Origin: Stutzerimonas stutzeri
GTDB taxonomy: Bacteria > Pseudomonadota > Gammaproteobacteria > Pseudomonadales > Pseudomonadaceae
Length of the DNA: 64,000 nucleotides
Direction of reading: 5' to 3'
Assembly (NCBI RefSeq): GCF_024448985.1
Contig: NZ_JAMOII010000002.1
Span: forward strand, 434,001-498,000
The notes below the pieces were generated by a model. The model was not told the DNA's origin and searched no databases. It was given only the letters and a program-made list of their open reading frames with translations. Each line of letters starts with the position of its first letter. Within the stretch, counting starts at the first letter, position 1. Positions 43,767-55,578 of this stretch are shown in pieces. The position numbers and the translations under genes are program-made.

Positions 43767-44233
43767 TATCCGCACAAATAGGTGCCAGTCCCCACGGCGA
43801 CCAACACACCTTCCTCGTTGTGCAACTCGGAGCGAACCACCGCCACCTTGTTGCCGGAGCGCAGCAGCGTCGCGCTGGCGCTGAAGCGCTGGCCTCGTCC
43901 CGGTCGTAGGTAGTCGATTCGCAGATCAATGGTGCCGAGCCGCGAGAGGCGCAGGGCGCGCTCCTCGGTGGTCAGATGCTGGTGCTTTTCGAAGGAGCCG
44001 AGCATAGCCATCGCACCGCCGACTACGTCGAGCAGAGAGGCGATCACGCCGCCATGCAGGATGCCATGAAAAAAGTTGCCGACCAGCTCGTGCTTCATCG
44101 GCAGATGCATCACCACGCGCTGGCGCGTCACTTCGCCCAGTTCGATGCCCAGATATTCGTTGAATGGCATGCGCTCGAAGAGCTGGCGCACGGCTTGTTG
44201 CTGCTCTTGGAGGGTGTCGGATTTGCTGGGCAT
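43766..44233 (-). CDS. PaaI/YigI-type hotdog thioesterase
   Basis: A 155-residue hotdog-fold protein. The central helix motif HGILHGGVIASLLDVVGG is the PaaI signature, with the HGG turn and catalytic Asp. Relatives such as E. coli YigI hydrolyse medium- to long-chain acyl-CoAs. The specific acyl group is not clear here. The N-terminal extension (SDTLQEQQQAVRQLFERMPF) and EYLGIELGEV fit YigI-like proteins. Its TAG stop directly touches the period-7 array. Confidence 0.87.
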   Translation of the reverse strand: MPSKSDTLQEQQQAVRQLFERMPFNEYLGIELGEVTRQRVVMHLPMKHELVGNFFHGILHGGVIASLLDVVGGAMAMLGSFEKHQHLTTEERALRLSRLGTIDLRIDYLRPGRGQRFSASATLLRSGNKVAVVRSELHNEEGVLVAVGTGTYLCG

Positions 44234-44347
44234 GAGTTCGGCCTTCTGTCTGGTCGGCCAAAGCTGCCGTAGTGAGGCAGGAATGAACAGGGGGGGGCGG
44301 CGGGAGCACCGGTACGATTGGCTGTATAGCCATAGGCCGAACGAAAA

Positions 44348-44364
44348 CCCGAGCTGAGCTCGGG
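44348..44364 (-). terminator. Terminator after elbB
   Basis: On the minus strand CCCGAGC-TCA-GCTCGGG is followed by TTTTCG, 21 bp after the elbB stop. Confidence 0.75.
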
Positions 44365-44385
44365 ATTCGGGAGATGAGGCGATGC

Positions 44386-45048
44386 TTACTTGTGGGTGAG
44401 CTCCAGCACTCGGTCGACCAGTTTGTAGATGCCCGACGCCGCTTCGCTGATCGATTGCGCAAGCATGTAGGCAGGGGTCGTCACCAAGTTGTGCCTGGAA
44501 TCCTCGACGAGTTCGGTGACCTCGCAGGCTTGGTGCTCGATGCCCATTTCGCGCGCTGCGCCAGCGGCGGGGTCATCATCATTGCCCAGCGTGCAGACCA
44601 CGCCAGCTCCGAAGATCTGCGCCGCCATGGTGGGTGCGATGCACATCATGCCAACCGGCTTGCCGGCTTTCGCAAACGCCTGAGCCGCTGACAGCACATC
44701 CGGGAGGACCTTGCTGGCGGCGCCCTGAGTGGCGAAATCGGAGAGGTTCTTTGCCGCGCCAAAGCCGCCGGGCATGATCAGCGCATCGAACTCGCCCACA
44801 TTCAACTCGCGCAGATCGCTGATTTCGCCACGGGCCAGGCGGGCGGATTCGATCAGCACGTTGCGGCTCTCCGGCATTTCCTCGCCGGTCAGATGGTTGA
44901 TTACATGCATCTGTGCGATGTTCGGCGCGAAACAGCGAACCGTTGCGCCGCGCTGGTCCAGGCGCAACAAGGTGATCACGCTCTCGTAGATTTCCGAGCC
45001 GTCGTAGACGCCACAGCCGGAAAGAATCACGGCGACTTTTTTGTTCAT
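44386..45048 (-). CDS. elbB: Isoprenoid biosynthesis glyoxalase ElbB
   Basis: A 220-residue DJ-1/PfpI-superfamily protein. The nucleophile elbow is VGMMCIAPTMAAQ with Cys in place, and the acidic partner lies in GCGVYDGSEIYE near the N-terminus. ElbB (also ElbA/YhbL) has glyoxalase III-like activity and was linked to isoprenoid formation in E. coli. Its physiological role is not settled. I use ATG 45048 because MNKKVAVILSGCG is the family start. It has its own terminator. Confidence 0.92.
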   Translation of the reverse strand: MNKKVAVILSGCGVYDGSEIYESVITLLRLDQRGATVRCFAPNIAQMHVINHLTGEEMPESRNVLIESARLARGEISDLRELNVGEFDALIMPGGFGAAKNLSDFATQGAASKVLPDVLSAAQAFAKAGKPVGMMCIAPTMAAQIFGAGVVCTLGNDDDPAAGAAREMGIEHQACEVTELVEDSRHNLVTTPAYMLAQSISEAASGIYKLVDRVLELTHK

Positions 45049-46482
<1,434 letters not shown>

Positions 46483-46501
46483 GCCCCTTCGAGGCAGATC
46501 C

Positions 46502-48709
46502 ATGACCAACCAGGGACTCAGCGAAAGCGAACTGCAGCTTGCCGACAATGAGGCGCAACCTCTCGAGGAGCTGGCTGCGCCAGTGTCCGAGGTGGACACG
46601 CAGGAGGAGGCGCCAGCACCGGCACCGCAACCAGTGCCCAATCTGGACGACAACAGCCTGTATATCCATCGCGAGCTGTCGCAGCTGCAGTTCAATATCC
46701 GCGTGCTGGAGCAGGCGCTGGATGAGTCCAATCCGTTGCTGGAACGGCTGAAATTCCTGCTGATCTTTTCCAGCAACCTCGACGAATTCTTCGAGATTCG
46801 CGTTGCCGGATTGAAGAAGCAGGTCACCTTCGCCCGCGAGCAGGCCGGCGCCGATGGGCTGCAGCCGCATCAGGCGCTGGCGCGGATTTCCGAGTTGGTC
46901 CACGAACAGGTCAGCCGGCAATATTCGATCCTCAACGAGGTGCTGCTACCGGCGTTGGCCGAGCAGCAGGTGCGCTTCATCCGACGTCGTCACTGGACGG
47001 TCAAGATCAAAACCTGGGTGCGTCGCTATTTTCGTGACGAAATCGCACCGATCATCACCCCGATCGGGTTGGACCCGACGCATCCGTTCCCCTTGCTGGT
47101 CAACAAGAGTCTGAACTTCATCGTTGAGCTCGAAGGCATCGACGCCTTTGGCCGGGACTCGGGACTGGCGATCATTCCGGCGCCGCGTCTGCTGCCGCGC
47201 GTGATCCGTGTGCCGGAAGAAGTGGGTGGAGCAGGGGCCAATCATGTCTTCCTGTCGTCGATGATCCACGCGCACGCGGACGATCTATTCCATGGGATGA
47301 AGGTCAAGGGCTGCTATCAGTTCCGCCTGACGCGCAACGCCGACCTCTCGGTCGATACCGAAGATGTGGAGGATCTGGCGCGAGCGTTGCGCGGCGAGCT
47401 GATTTCCCGTCGCTACGGCGATGCGGTGCGCCTGGAGGTTGCCGACACTTGCCCGCCTCACCTGGCCAATTTCCTGCTCAAGCAGTTCAGCCTCAGCGAG
47501 AGTGAGCTGTATCGGGTGAACGGGCCGGTCAACCTGACCCGGCTGTTCAGCATCACCGGGCTGGATAGCCACCCAGAGTTGCAGTACACGCCTTTCACCC
47601 CGGCGATTCCGAAGCTTTTGCAGAACAGCGAGAACATTTTCAACGTCGTCGGCAAGCAGGACATTCTGCTGTTGCACCCTTACGAGTCGTTCACGCCAGT
47701 GGTCGATCTGTTGCGCGAGGCGGCCAAGGATCCTTGCGTGCTGGCGGTCAAACAAACGCTGTATCGCTCCGGCGCCAATTCGGAGATCGTCGATGCGCTG
47801 GTCGAGGCGGCGCGCAATGGCAAGGAAGTCACTGCGGTGATCGAGCTGCGCGCGCGCTTCGATGAAGAATCCAACCTGCAACTGGCCAGCCGGCTGCAGC
47901 AGGCCGGCGCCGTGGTCATCTATGGTGTGGTCGGTTACAAGACCCACGCCAAGATGATGCTGATCCTGCGTCGCGAAAACGGCGAGCTGCGTCGCTACGC
48001 TCATCTGGGAACCGGTAACTATCACGCCGGCAATGCGCGGTTGTATACCGACTACAGCCTGCTGACCTCCGACGATGCGCTTTGCGAAGACGTTTCCAAG
48101 CTGTTCAGCCAGCTGATCGGCATGGGCAAGACGATGCGCATGAAAAAGCTCTTGCATGCGCCGTTCACGTTGAAGAAATCGTTGCTCGACATGATTACGC
48201 AGGAAACCCAGCACGCCAGCGAAGGCAGGCCGGCGCACATCATTCTCAAGGTCAATTCGCTGACCGATCCGAAGATGATCCGTGCGTTGTACAAGGCTAG
48301 CCAGACGGGCGTGCGCATCGACTTGATCGTGCGTGGTATGTGCTGCTTACGCCCGGGGATTCTGGGCGTCTCGCACAACATCCAGGTGCGCTCGATCATT
48401 GGGCGCTTCCTCGAGCACAGTCGGGTTTTCTACTTCCTCAACGGTGGCGACGAGAAGCTCTACCTCTCCAGCGCCGACTGGATGGAGCGCAATCTGGACC
48501 GTCGCGTCGAGACCTGTTTCCCCGTCGAAGGCAAGAAGCTGATCACTCGGGTGAAAAAAGAACTGGAAGGATTCCTGACCGACAACACCCAGAGCTGGGT
48601 GCTGCAGCCCGATGGCAGCTACGTGCGCAGCAGTCCGAGTGGCAACCAGAACCCGCGTAACGTGCAGAGCGCTCTGTTGGAGCGCCTGGGTAGCCCGAGC
48701 GCTCGCTGA
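46502..48709 (+). CDS. ppk: Polyphosphate kinase 1
   Basis: A 735-residue enzyme that reversibly makes inorganic polyphosphate from ATP. The N domain starts after an acidic extension of about 50 residues with [20 protein letters not shown]. The catalytic histidine region includes [18 protein letters not shown] and [18 protein letters not shown]. The C-terminal domains have [10 protein letters not shown] and [10 protein letters not shown]. It follows hemB by 19 bp with no terminator. The two are probably co-transcribed from a PhoB-type promoter. It is convergent with ppx across a 35-bp gap containing a GCCCAA-GTGA-TTGGGC hairpin (48723-48738). Confidence 0.96.
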   Translation: MTNQGLSESELQLADNEAQPLEELAAPVSEVDTQEEAPAPAPQPVPNLDDNSLYIHRELSQLQFNIRVLEQALDESNPLLERLKFLLIFSSNLDEFFEIRVAGLKKQVTFAREQAGADGLQPHQALARISELVHEQVSRQYSILNEVLLPALAEQQVRFIRRRHWTVKIKTWVRRYFRDEIAPIITPIGLDPTHPFPLLVNKSLNFIVELEGIDAFGRDSGLAIIPAPRLLPRVIRVPEEVGGAGANHVFLSSMIHAHADDLFHGMKVKGCYQFRLTRNADLSVDTEDVEDLARALRGELISRRYGDAVRLEVADTCPPHLANFLLKQFSLSESELYRVNGPVNLTRLFSITGLDSHPELQYTPFTPAIPKLLQNSENIFNVVGKQDILLLHPYESFTPVVDLLREAAKDPCVLAVKQTLYRSGANSEIVDALVEAARNGKEVTAVIELRARFDEESNLQLASRLQQAGAVVIYGVVGYKTHAKMMLILRRENGELRRYAHLGTGNYHAGNARLYTDYSLLTSDDALCEDVSKLFSQLIGMGKTMRMKKLLHAPFTLKKSLLDMITQETQHASEGRPAHIILKVNSLTDPKMIRALYKASQTGVRIDLIVRGMCCLRPGILGVSHNIQVRSIIGRFLEHSRVFYFLNGGDEKLYLSSADWMERNLDRRVETCFPVEGKKLITRVKKELEGFLTDNTQSWVLQPDGSYVRSSPSGNQNPRNVQSALLERLGSPSAR

Positions 48710-48744
48710 CGTCTGAGGGCGCGCCCAAGTGATTGGGCGAAGGC

Positions 48745-50247
48745 TCAGCGTACCGTCAAGGTGAAATCGATGCGCTTCAGCCATTCCGCTTCCAGGGCGA
48801 AATCGGCTTGAGTGAGCGGATTGTTTTCCAGCCAGCCGCTGGGAAAGGCTACGTCGAGGCTGTTGTCGTCGGCCTTGAGCGTGAATGCCGGCGCCTGCTG
48901 CGGCCCGCGGATATGGTGGAACAGAATGGCGAACCGCAGTAGCACGCAGAGGCGGGTCAGCTTCACGCCGTCCTCACTCAGCTCTTCGAACTTCTGCCTC
49001 GGTATATTGCGACGATGCCCGCGCACCAATAGCGCAAGCATTTGCTGGTCCTGACGTGAGAAACCAGGAAGGTCGGAGTGCTCGATCAGGTAGGCACCGT
49101 GCTTGTGATAATGGTAGTGCGCGATATCAAGACCCACTTCGTGCACCCGAGCCGCCCAGCTCAGCAGCTCGCGATGCCAGTCATCGAGAAGCCCCCAGTC
49201 GGCCGACACTTGGTCGAGCGCCTCCAGAGCCTTGCTTTCGACCCGCGCCGCCTGCTCGTTGTCGACGTGGTAGCGCTCCATGAGAAAGCTCAGGGTGCGG
49301 CTGCGGATGTCTTCCTGATGATGGCGACCGATGAGGTCGTAGAGCACGCCTTCGCGTAGCGCGCCCTCGGAATGCGCCATGGTGCTGAGCTCCAGCGCAT
49401 CGAACGCCGCTTCGAGAATGGCCAGCCCCGCCGGGAAGATGCTGCGACGATCCGGCTTGATGCCGTCCATGTCGATCCTGTCTACATCGCCCAGCTTGAA
49501 CAGCTTGCGCTTGAGCCACCCCAGTCCTTCGCTGGTAACTTGGCCATTACTCAACCCGGCGCCCTTGATCGCCAGACCGATGGCGCGGATAGTGCCGGAT
49601 GCCCCGACTGTGTCCTGCCAGCCGAGCCGCCGCAGACCATGCTCGATGCTCATTAGCTCGAGTCGTGCCGCCGTGTAAGCCTGGGCATAGCGTGCAGCTG
49701 TGATCTTGCCGTCACGGAAGAATCGCTGGGTGAAACTCACGCAGCCCATCTGCAGGCTCTCGCGTAACAGCGAATCGAAGCCCTCGCCGATGATGAACTC
49801 AGTACTGCCGCCGCCAATATCAATGACCAGCCGCTTGCCGGGCGCCGTCGGGAAGGTGTGTGACACCCCGAGATAGATCAGTCGCGCTTCTTCCCGGCCT
49901 GAGATCACTTCGACCTGATGATTGATGATCGTCTCGGCTTGACGGAGGAACAGCGCTCGATTGCGAGCTTCGCGCAGGGCGTTGGTGCCTACTACACGCA
50001 CCGAGCCCTGAGGCAGATGATTGACCAGTTGCGCGAAGCGGCGCAGACAATCGAGGCCGCGCTGCATGGCGGCATCGTCGAGCATTCTGTTCTCATCGAT
50101 GCCGGCGGCCAGTTGGACCTTTTCACCGAGCCGCTCGAGGATGCGCATTTCGCCGTTGCTGATGCGGGCCAGGACCATGTGGAAGCTGTTGGATCCGAGA
50201 TCGAGGGCGGCGATCAGTGGGGAGGGTTCGGCGGCTGGTGGGGGCAT
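48745..50247 (-). CDS. ppx: Exopolyphosphatase
   Basis: A 500-residue Ppx/GppA-family phosphatase of the actin-like ASKHA fold that removes terminal phosphate from polyphosphate. The two phosphate-loop motifs are [17 protein letters not shown] and [14 protein letters not shown], with the catalytic Glu in between ([12 protein letters not shown]). The C-terminal HD-like domain ([20 protein letters not shown]) is present. I start at ATG 50247 (MPPPAAEPS). Convergent arrangement with ppk is as in P. aeruginosa. Confidence 0.95.
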   Translation of the reverse strand: MPPPAAEPSPLIAALDLGSNSFHMVLARISNGEMRILERLGEKVQLAAGIDENRMLDDAAMQRGLDCLRRFAQLVNHLPQGSVRVVGTNALREARNRALFLRQAETIINHQVEVISGREEARLIYLGVSHTFPTAPGKRLVIDIGGGSTEFIIGEGFDSLLRESLQMGCVSFTQRFFRDGKITAARYAQAYTAARLELMSIEHGLRRLGWQDTVGASGTIRAIGLAIKGAGLSNGQVTSEGLGWLKRKLFKLGDVDRIDMDGIKPDRRSIFPAGLAILEAAFDALELSTMAHSEGALREGVLYDLIGRHHQEDIRSRTLSFLMERYHVDNEQAARVESKALEALDQVSADWGLLDDWHRELLSWAARVHEVGLDIAHYHYHKHGAYLIEHSDLPGFSRQDQQMLALLVRGHRRNIPRQKFEELSEDGVKLTRLCVLLRFAILFHHIRGPQQAPAFTLKADDNSLDVAFPSGWLENNPLTQADFALEAEWLKRIDFTLTVR

Positions 50248-50457
50248 GGCGCGGTCTCTGTGCAAAACCCCGACATCCTGACATGATCATCGGCATCCGC
50301 CAACGCGCAGCGCCCTCACTTAGCGCCCGATTATCGGCCACAGGGCTTCCAATTCGTCGCCATGCCCCGATTGACCAAGTGACAGACTGCGACTTTCGGT
50401 CCGCATCAAGCCGGGCTATGATGGCGTCACTATCGGTTTTGACCCTGGAGAACATCC

Positions 50458-50784
50458 ATGAGCGAATACATCAACAATGTCAGCGACAGCAGTTTCGAGC
50501 AGGACGTGCTCCAGGCAGACGGCCCTGTGCTGGTCGATTACTGGGCCGAGTGGTGTGGTCCGTGCAAGATGATCGCTCCGGTACTCGATGAGATCGCCAA
50601 GGACTACGAGGGTAAGCTCAAGGTCTGCAAGCTGAACATCGACGAGAATCAGGAAACCCCGCCGAAATACGGCGTTCGCGGCATTCCGACACTGATGCTG
50701 TTCAAGAACGGCAATGTCGAAGCCACCAAGGTTGGCGCGTTGTCGAAGTCGCAGCTGGCTGCGTTTCTCGACAGCAACATTTGA
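50458..50784 (+). CDS. trxA: Thioredoxin
   Basis: A 108-residue thioredoxin with the active site WCGPCK (C33, C36), the cis-proline loop GIPTLMLF, and D26-equivalent buried acid in VLVDYWAEW. It reduces protein disulfides with NADPH via thioredoxin reductase. It is followed by a strong terminator, so it is monocistronic, and is located between ppx and rho as in E. coli and P. aeruginosa. Confidence 0.97.
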   Translation: MSEYINNVSDSSFEQDVLQADGPVLVDYWAEWCGPCKMIAPVLDEIAKDYEGKLKVCKLNIDENQETPPKYGVRGIPTLMLFKNGNVEATKVGALSKSQLAAFLDSNI

Positions 50785-50805
50785 TTTAGAGAAGCGCCGC
50801 TATCC

Positions 50806-50835
50806 AAAGCCCTCGCAAATGCGGGGGCTTTTTTC
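50806..50835 (+). terminator. Terminator after trxA
   Basis: AAAGCCC(T)CGC-AAAT-GCG(G)GGGCTTTTTT, stem of about 9 bp with T-run, 22 bp after the trxA stop. Confidence 0.9.
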
Positions 50836-51017
50836 TTGCGGCAGGGTGGACGCTTCGTCTGTGCGGTGCTAAATTCGGCCCCGCGACGCTTCTTCCGTCG
50901 CCCTCTGCATGCCGTCGCCGACGCACTTCAGCCTCATAAAGCACAACGAATCTGTTCGTATCCTGCTGCGCGGCTTCTAAAGCTAATCGCTTTCTTCATC
51001 CTTCCTGACCTCTCTCT
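50836..51017 (+). promoter_or_regulatory. rho leader, pyrimidine-rich and without Shine-Dalgarno
   Basis: The 30 bases before the rho ATG (51018) are almost purine-free near the start (CCTTCCTGACCTCTCTCT), and no GGAG-like site is present. Such C-rich, G-poor RNA suits Rho binding and S1-dependent initiation. Rho autoregulation is known in E. coli. Operation here is inference. Confidence 0.45.
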
Positions 51018-52277
51018 ATGAATCTGACCGAACTTAAGCAAAAGCCCATCACCGAACTGCTGGAAATGGCCGAACAGATGGGCATCGACAACATGGCCCG
51101 TTCGCGCAAGCAGGACGTGATTTTCTCCCTGCTGAAAAAGCACGCGAAAAGCGGCGAGGAAATCTCCGGTGATGGCGTGCTGGAGATTCTCCAGGATGGC
51201 TTCGGCTTCCTGCGCTCCGCGGATTCGTCTTACCTTGCCGGCCCTGACGACATCTATGTCTCGCCGAGCCAGATCCGCCGCTTCAATCTGCGCACCGGCG
51301 ACACCATTGTTGGCAAGATTCGTCCGCCGAAAGAAGGCGAGCGTTATTTTGCCCTGCTCAAGGTCGACACGATCAATTTCGACCGGCCGGAAAACGCCAA
51401 GAGCAAGATCCTGTTCGAGAACCTGACGCCGCTGTTCCCCAACCAGCGTCTGACCATGGAAGCCGGCAATGGCTCCACGGAAGACCTGACCGGTCGGGTG
51501 ATCGACCTCTGTGCGCCCATCGGCAAGGGCCAGCGCGGTCTGATTGTCGCTCCGCCGAAAGCGGGCAAGACCATCATGCTGCAGAACATCGCCAGCAACA
51601 TCACCCGCAACAATCCCGAGTGCCACCTGATCGTCCTGTTGATCGACGAGCGCCCGGAAGAAGTGACCGAAATGCAGCGCACCGTGCGCGGCGAAGTGGT
51701 TGCTTCCACCTTCGACGAGCCGCCAACCCGCCACGTGCAGGTCGCTGAAATGGTGATCGAGAAGGCCAAGCGTCTGGTCGAGCACAAGAAGGACGTGGTG
51801 ATTCTGCTGGATTCCATCACCCGTCTGGCGCGTGCCTACAACACCGTGATCCCAAGCTCAGGAAAGGTGCTGACCGGTGGTGTCGATGCCCACGCCCTGG
51901 AGAAACCCAAGCGTTTCTTCGGCGCCGCACGCAACATCGAGGAAGGCGGCAGCCTGACCATTCTCGCCACCGCACTGGTGGAAACCGGCTCGAAGATGGA
52001 CGAGGTGATTTACGAGGAATTCAAGGGTACCGGTAACCTCGAGCTGCAGCTGGACCGTCGCATTGCCGAGAAGCGCGTCTTCCCGGCCATCAACATTAAC
52101 CGCTCGGGCACCCGTCGCGAAGAACTGTTGACCAGCGAAGAAGAGCTGCAGCGCATCTGGATTCTGCGCAAGCTGCTGCACCCGATGGACGAAAGCGCTG
52201 CCATCGAGTTCCTGCTGGACAAGCTCAAGGACACTAAAACCAACGATGAATTCTTCATGTCGATGAAGCGCAAGTAA
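51018..52277 (+). CDS. rho: Transcription termination factor Rho
   Basis: A 419-residue hexameric RNA helicase, same length as E. coli Rho. The N-terminal region ([20 protein letters not shown]) and the OB-fold primary RNA site ([20 protein letters not shown]) are followed by Walker [15 protein letters not shown] with K184. Later motifs are [16 protein letters not shown] (Walker B) and the Q and R loop regions. No insertion is present. It is flanked by terminators on both sides. Confidence 0.98.
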   Translation: MNLTELKQKPITELLEMAEQMGIDNMARSRKQDVIFSLLKKHAKSGEEISGDGVLEILQDGFGFLRSADSSYLAGPDDIYVSPSQIRRFNLRTGDTIVGKIRPPKEGERYFALLKVDTINFDRPENAKSKILFENLTPLFPNQRLTMEAGNGSTEDLTGRVIDLCAPIGKGQRGLIVAPPKAGKTIMLQNIASNITRNNPECHLIVLLIDERPEEVTEMQRTVRGEVVASTFDEPPTRHVQVAEMVIEKAKRLVEHKKDVVILLDSITRLARAYNTVIPSSGKVLTGGVDAHALEKPKRFFGAARNIEEGGSLTILATALVETGSKMDEVIYEEFKGTGNLELQLDRRIAEKRVFPAININRSGTRREELLTSEEELQRIWILRKLLHPMDESAAIEFLLDKLKDTKTNDEFFMSMKRK

Positions 52278-52296
52278 GCGTCTGGCCGTACCACCG

Positions 52297-52322
52297 AGGC
52301 CGGGGAAACCCGGCCTTTGTTT
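52297..52322 (+). terminator. Terminator after rho
   Basis: AGGCCGGG(G)-AAA-CCCGGCCT stem (52297-52317) followed by TTGTTTG, 20 bp after the rho stop. Confidence 0.85.
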
Positions 52323-52400
52323 GTCTGCAGGTTTTGGAATCGGTCACGCCAAGGCTAAACTCTGCGCCTCGACACTTGCCGGCCGATGCGAGGCTCAAGC

Positions 52401-53867
52401 ATGCAGTATCGCGATTTGCGCGACTTTATCAGTGGCTTGGAACAGCGCGGCGAACTCAAGCGCGTCTCAGCCGCCGTCTCTCCCGTTCTGGAAATGACCG
52501 AAGTATGTGACCGCACTCTGCGAAAGCAGGGCCCTGCGTTGCTTTTCGAAAATCCGACCGGCTTCAATATGCCTGTGTTGGGCAACCTGTTCGGCACGCC
52601 CAAGCGCGTCGCGCTGGGTATGGGCGCCGAGGAAGTCTCGGAGCTGCGCGAGATCGGCAAACTGCTGGCCTTTCTGAAAGAGCCGGAGCCGCCGAAAGGC
52701 CTCAAGGACGCCTGGAGCAAGCTGCCGATTTACAAGAAGGTCATCAGCATGGCGCCCAAGGTGCTCAAGGATGCGCCCTGCCAAGAGGTGGTGATAGAAG
52801 GCGGGGACGTCGATTTGTCCACGCTGCCGGTACAGACCTGTTGGCCGGGCGATGCCGCACCGCTGATTACCTGGGGCTTGACCATCACCAAAGGGCCGAA
52901 CAAGGATCGGCAGAATCTGGGCATCTATCGTCAGCAGGTGATTGGCCGCAACAAGGTCATCATGCGCTGGCTCAGCCACCGCGGGGGAGCGCTGGATTAC
53001 CGTGAGTGGTGCGAGAAATATCCCGATCGACCCTACCCCGTCGCGGTGGCACTTGGCGCAGACCCGGCCACCATCCTCGGTGCCGTCACGCCGGTGCCCG
53101 ATTCGCTCTCCGAATACGCCTTCGCCGGCCTGTTGCGCGGCAGCCGCACCGAGCTGGTGAAATGCCGCGGCAGCGACCTGCAGGTCCCGGCCGGTGCCGA
53201 AATCATTCTCGAAGGGCATATCTATCCCGGCGAGATGGCCGACGAAGGGCCCTACGGCGACCACACCGGCTATTACAACGAAGTGGACCGCTTTCCTGTG
53301 TTCACCGTCGAGCGCATCACCAAGCGCCGCGATGCGATCTACCACAGCACCTACACCGGCCGCCCTCCGGACGAGCCGGCGATTCTTGGTGTGGCGCTCA
53401 ATGAAGTCTTCGTGCCGATCCTGCAGAAGCAGTTCCCGGAAATCACCGATTTCTACCTTCCGCCCGAAGGTTGCTCCTACCGCATGGCAGTGGTGACCAT
53501 GAAGAAGCAGTATCCCGGCCATGCCAAGCGGGTGATGCTCGGCGTCTGGAGTTTCCTGCGGCAGTTCATGTACACCAAGTTCGTGATCGTCACCGATGAC
53601 GATATCAACGCCCGCGACTGGAACGATGTCATCTGGGCTATTACCACGCGCATGGATCCCAAGCGCGATACGGTGCTGATCGAGAACACGCCTATCGATT
53701 ATCTCGATTTTGCCTCTCCGGTATCCGGCCTCGGCAGCAAGATGGGGTTAGACGCCACGCACAAGTGGCCGGGCGAGACCAGCCGTGAATGGGGCCGCGC
53801 CATCGTTCAGGACGAGGCGGTCAAGCGCCGGGTCGACGAACTCTGGGCTGAGCTGGGCATCGACTGA
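52401..53867 (+). CDS. ubiD: 4-hydroxy-3-polyprenylbenzoate decarboxylase UbiD
   Basis: A 488-residue prenylated-FMN-dependent decarboxylase in ubiquinone synthesis. The N-terminus [20 protein letters not shown] and the signature [12 protein letters not shown] are clear. Catalytic residues of the E-R-E/D triad fall in the [18 protein letters not shown] and [12 protein letters not shown] segments. ATG 52401 is chosen over one at 52386 because the former gives the family start. It is followed after 34 bp by a ferredoxin-flavin reductase. In E. coli the flavin reductase fre follows ubiD too. Confidence 0.95.
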   Translation: MQYRDLRDFISGLEQRGELKRVSAAVSPVLEMTEVCDRTLRKQGPALLFENPTGFNMPVLGNLFGTPKRVALGMGAEEVSELREIGKLLAFLKEPEPPKGLKDAWSKLPIYKKVISMAPKVLKDAPCQEVVIEGGDVDLSTLPVQTCWPGDAAPLITWGLTITKGPNKDRQNLGIYRQQVIGRNKVIMRWLSHRGGALDYREWCEKYPDRPYPVAVALGADPATILGAVTPVPDSLSEYAFAGLLRGSRTELVKCRGSDLQVPAGAEIILEGHIYPGEMADEGPYGDHTGYYNEVDRFPVFTVERITKRRDAIYHSTYTGRPPDEPAILGVALNEVFVPILQKQFPEITDFYLPPEGCSYRMAVVTMKKQYPGHAKRVMLGVWSFLRQFMYTKFVIVTDDDINARDWNDVIWAITTRMDPKRDTVLIENTPIDYLDFASPVSGLGSKMGLDATHKWPGETSREWGRAIVQDEAVKRRVDELWAELGID

Positions 53868-53901
53868 TGACCCGTAGTCGTTATTTCAGGTTTTTGCATA
53901 G

Positions 53902-54873
53902 ATGAAAGTTACGCTACAACCCTCTGGGGCCGTGCTTGAAGTCCAGCAGGGCGAGCTGATACTCGACGCTGCCCGGCGCCTGGGCTACGACTGTCCGCAG
54001 GCCTGCCGCAACGGTAACTGTTTGGTCTGCGCGGCCTTGCTGGTCAATGGTCGGGTACGCCAGCGTGGTGTAAGCCAGGATCATGGCGAGGTTTTCGCCT
54101 GTCTGGCCGAGCCTGAAGATGATTGCGTGCTGCTATGGGACGGCGTGCTCGCCCCTGGCGAGCTGCCGGTACGGACGTTCAGTTGCCAGCTGATCAGTTG
54201 CCAGGACGTGGGTGGCGACGTGTTTCGGCTGCTGCTCCGCGCGCCTGCAGGCAAGCCGCCGCGCTATCATGCCGGACAGTACCTGCTGCTGAAGCGTGAA
54301 GACGATGAATTCAGCGCCTTTTCCTTGGCGTCTGCGCCGGGGCGTGGGCGTGAACTGGAATTGCATGTGCTGGCACGTGAGTCGTCGACGATCGGTTTGC
54401 TCGATTTCATCAGGCGTCAAGGGATGGTCAGCGTGCAGATGCCGTTCGGCGACACGCATCTCGCCGAGTTGCCGAATGGACCGCTGGTACTGATCGCGGC
54501 CGGAACCGGGATGGCACAAATGCACAGCCTGATCGAACATTGCCGGGCCGAGGGCTTCGCCCATCCGGTGCACCTGTATTGGGGCGTACGCCGGCCGGAA
54601 GATTTTTATCAGCTCCCCCACTGGGATGAGTGGCGGCAGATGCCGAATCTATTTCTCCATCAGGTGGTCAGCGACGTCTGTGGTTGGCAGGGGCGTTGCG
54701 GCATGCTGCACGAAGCGGTATGCGAAGACTTCAGCGATCTCAAGCCGGTGTATGTCTATGCCAGCGGCTCACCGGCAATGATCTACGGCACGCTGGATGC
54801 GCTGGTAGAAGCGGGGATGGACGCGACGCAGATGCGCGCCGATGTCTTCGCCTACGCGCCGCGGGAAGGCTAG
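53902..54873 (+). CDS. Ferredoxin-NAD(P)H flavin oxidoreductase with N-terminal 2Fe-2S domain
   Basis: A 323-residue protein with a plant-type 2Fe-2S domain (1-90) having ligands C35, C40, C43 and C67 (QACRNGNCLVC and FACLAE). An FAD domain (about 95-190) follows with YHAGQYLLLKREDDEFSAFS, then an NAD(P)-binding domain with IAAGTGMAQMHSLIEH. Similar proteins are annotated as CDP-6-deoxy-delta-3,4-glucoseen reductase because of domain likeness, but no deoxysugar genes are here. Position after ubiD, like E. coli fre, suggests it supplies reduced flavin or electrons for UbiX/UbiD or ubiquinone steps. That is an inference. Confidence 0.85.
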   Translation: MKVTLQPSGAVLEVQQGELILDAARRLGYDCPQACRNGNCLVCAALLVNGRVRQRGVSQDHGEVFACLAEPEDDCVLLWDGVLAPGELPVRTFSCQLISCQDVGGDVFRLLLRAPAGKPPRYHAGQYLLLKREDDEFSAFSLASAPGRGRELELHVLARESSTIGLLDFIRRQGMVSVQMPFGDTHLAELPNGPLVLIAAGTGMAQMHSLIEHCRAEGFAHPVHLYWGVRRPEDFYQLPHWDEWRQMPNLFLHQVVSDVCGWQGRCGMLHEAVCEDFSDLKPVYVYASGSPAMIYGTLDALVEAGMDATQMRADVFAYAPREG

Positions 54874-54893
54874 AGCCGCTGTTTTGCGGCTCT
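54872..54893. terminator. Hairpin between the reductase and the SPOR gene
   Basis: AGAGCCGC-TGTTTT-GCGGCTCT lies on the stop codon of the reductase. The T-run is missing on both sides. It is in a 45-bp convergent gap. Confidence 0.5.
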
Positions 54894-54918
54894 CGTGTGT
54901 TTCGGGCGACGCCTTGGT

Positions 54919-55578
54919 TCAGCGTGCCTGCCGTTGCTGAAGCAGCAGATTGTTGTAGCCGCTTGCAGAAAGCGTCTTCTGCGCCTGGCCAAGCTGCTCA
55001 CGGTTGGCAAAGGGGCCGACCAGGACGCGGTACCAGTCCTCGTCACGGACGGTGACGTTCTCGACGCGTACATCCTGACCCAGCAGGATAATCTGAGCCC
55101 TGACCTTTTCCGCTTCCTGCTGCTTGCGGAACGAGCCGGCCTGCAGGAAGAACTGGGTAACCGGCGCCTTGGCCACCAGCGGTGGGGGCGGCGGTACCTG
55201 GCCATTCAGCGCAGCTTCCGCCCGCGCCGTGTCAATCTTGGCTGCTTCTTCGGGCGTCACCGGCTTGGGCGGTTCGGGCTTCGGCGCTTCCGGCGGCAGA
55301 ATGACTTCGGACTCAGGTAGCAACGTATAGAAGTCGTACTTGGGCTTTACTGGCTGTTCCTGTGTCGGCGTGGAGCGCTTCGGTTGTTCCTTGGGTTTGG
55401 GTGTGTCCGTGGTGCGCTTGATCTCGTCTCGGCCGGGTTCGAGGTTCATCAAAAACATGATGAAACCGCCGATGATCAAACCACAAACCAGCCAGACCCA
55501 GCCGGGTACGGGCTTTTTGGCGGGCGCCTGATAGCGGCTCGCCCCGCGCTTGGGGGCGGGTTTCTTCCTGGTTGCCAC
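54919..55578 (-). CDS. SPOR domain protein, FtsN-like
   Basis: A 219-residue inner-membrane protein. A basic N-terminus (MATRKKPAPKRGASRYQAPA) precedes one transmembrane helix at about 27-46 (WVWLVCGLIIGGFIMFLMNL). Next is a long Pro/Glu/Lys-rich periplasmic linker, then a C-terminal SPOR domain from about 138 (FFLQAGSFRKQQEAEKVRAQ to WYRVLVGPFANREQL). SPOR domains bind denuded glycan at division sites. The layout and position after argS match FtsN-like proteins of Pseudomonas. It starts with GTG immediately after the argS stop (zero gap), so the two are coupled. Confidence 0.88.
   Translation of the reverse strand: MATRKKPAPKRGASRYQAPAKKPVPGWVWLVCGLIIGGFIMFLMNLEPGRDEIKRTTDTPKPKEQPKRSTPTQEQPVKPKYDFYTLLPESEVILPPEAPKPEPPKPVTPEEAAKIDTARAEAALNGQVPPPPPLVAKAPVTQFFLQAGSFRKQQEAEKVRAQIILLGQDVRVENVTVRDEDWYRVLVGPFANREQLGQAQKTLSASGYNNLLLQQRQAR

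Noticed and set aside
53902-54873. Deoxysugar (CDP-glucoseen) reductase
   Set aside because: Only domain similarity; no CDP-sugar genes nearby, and the ubiD context fits a flavin reductase better.
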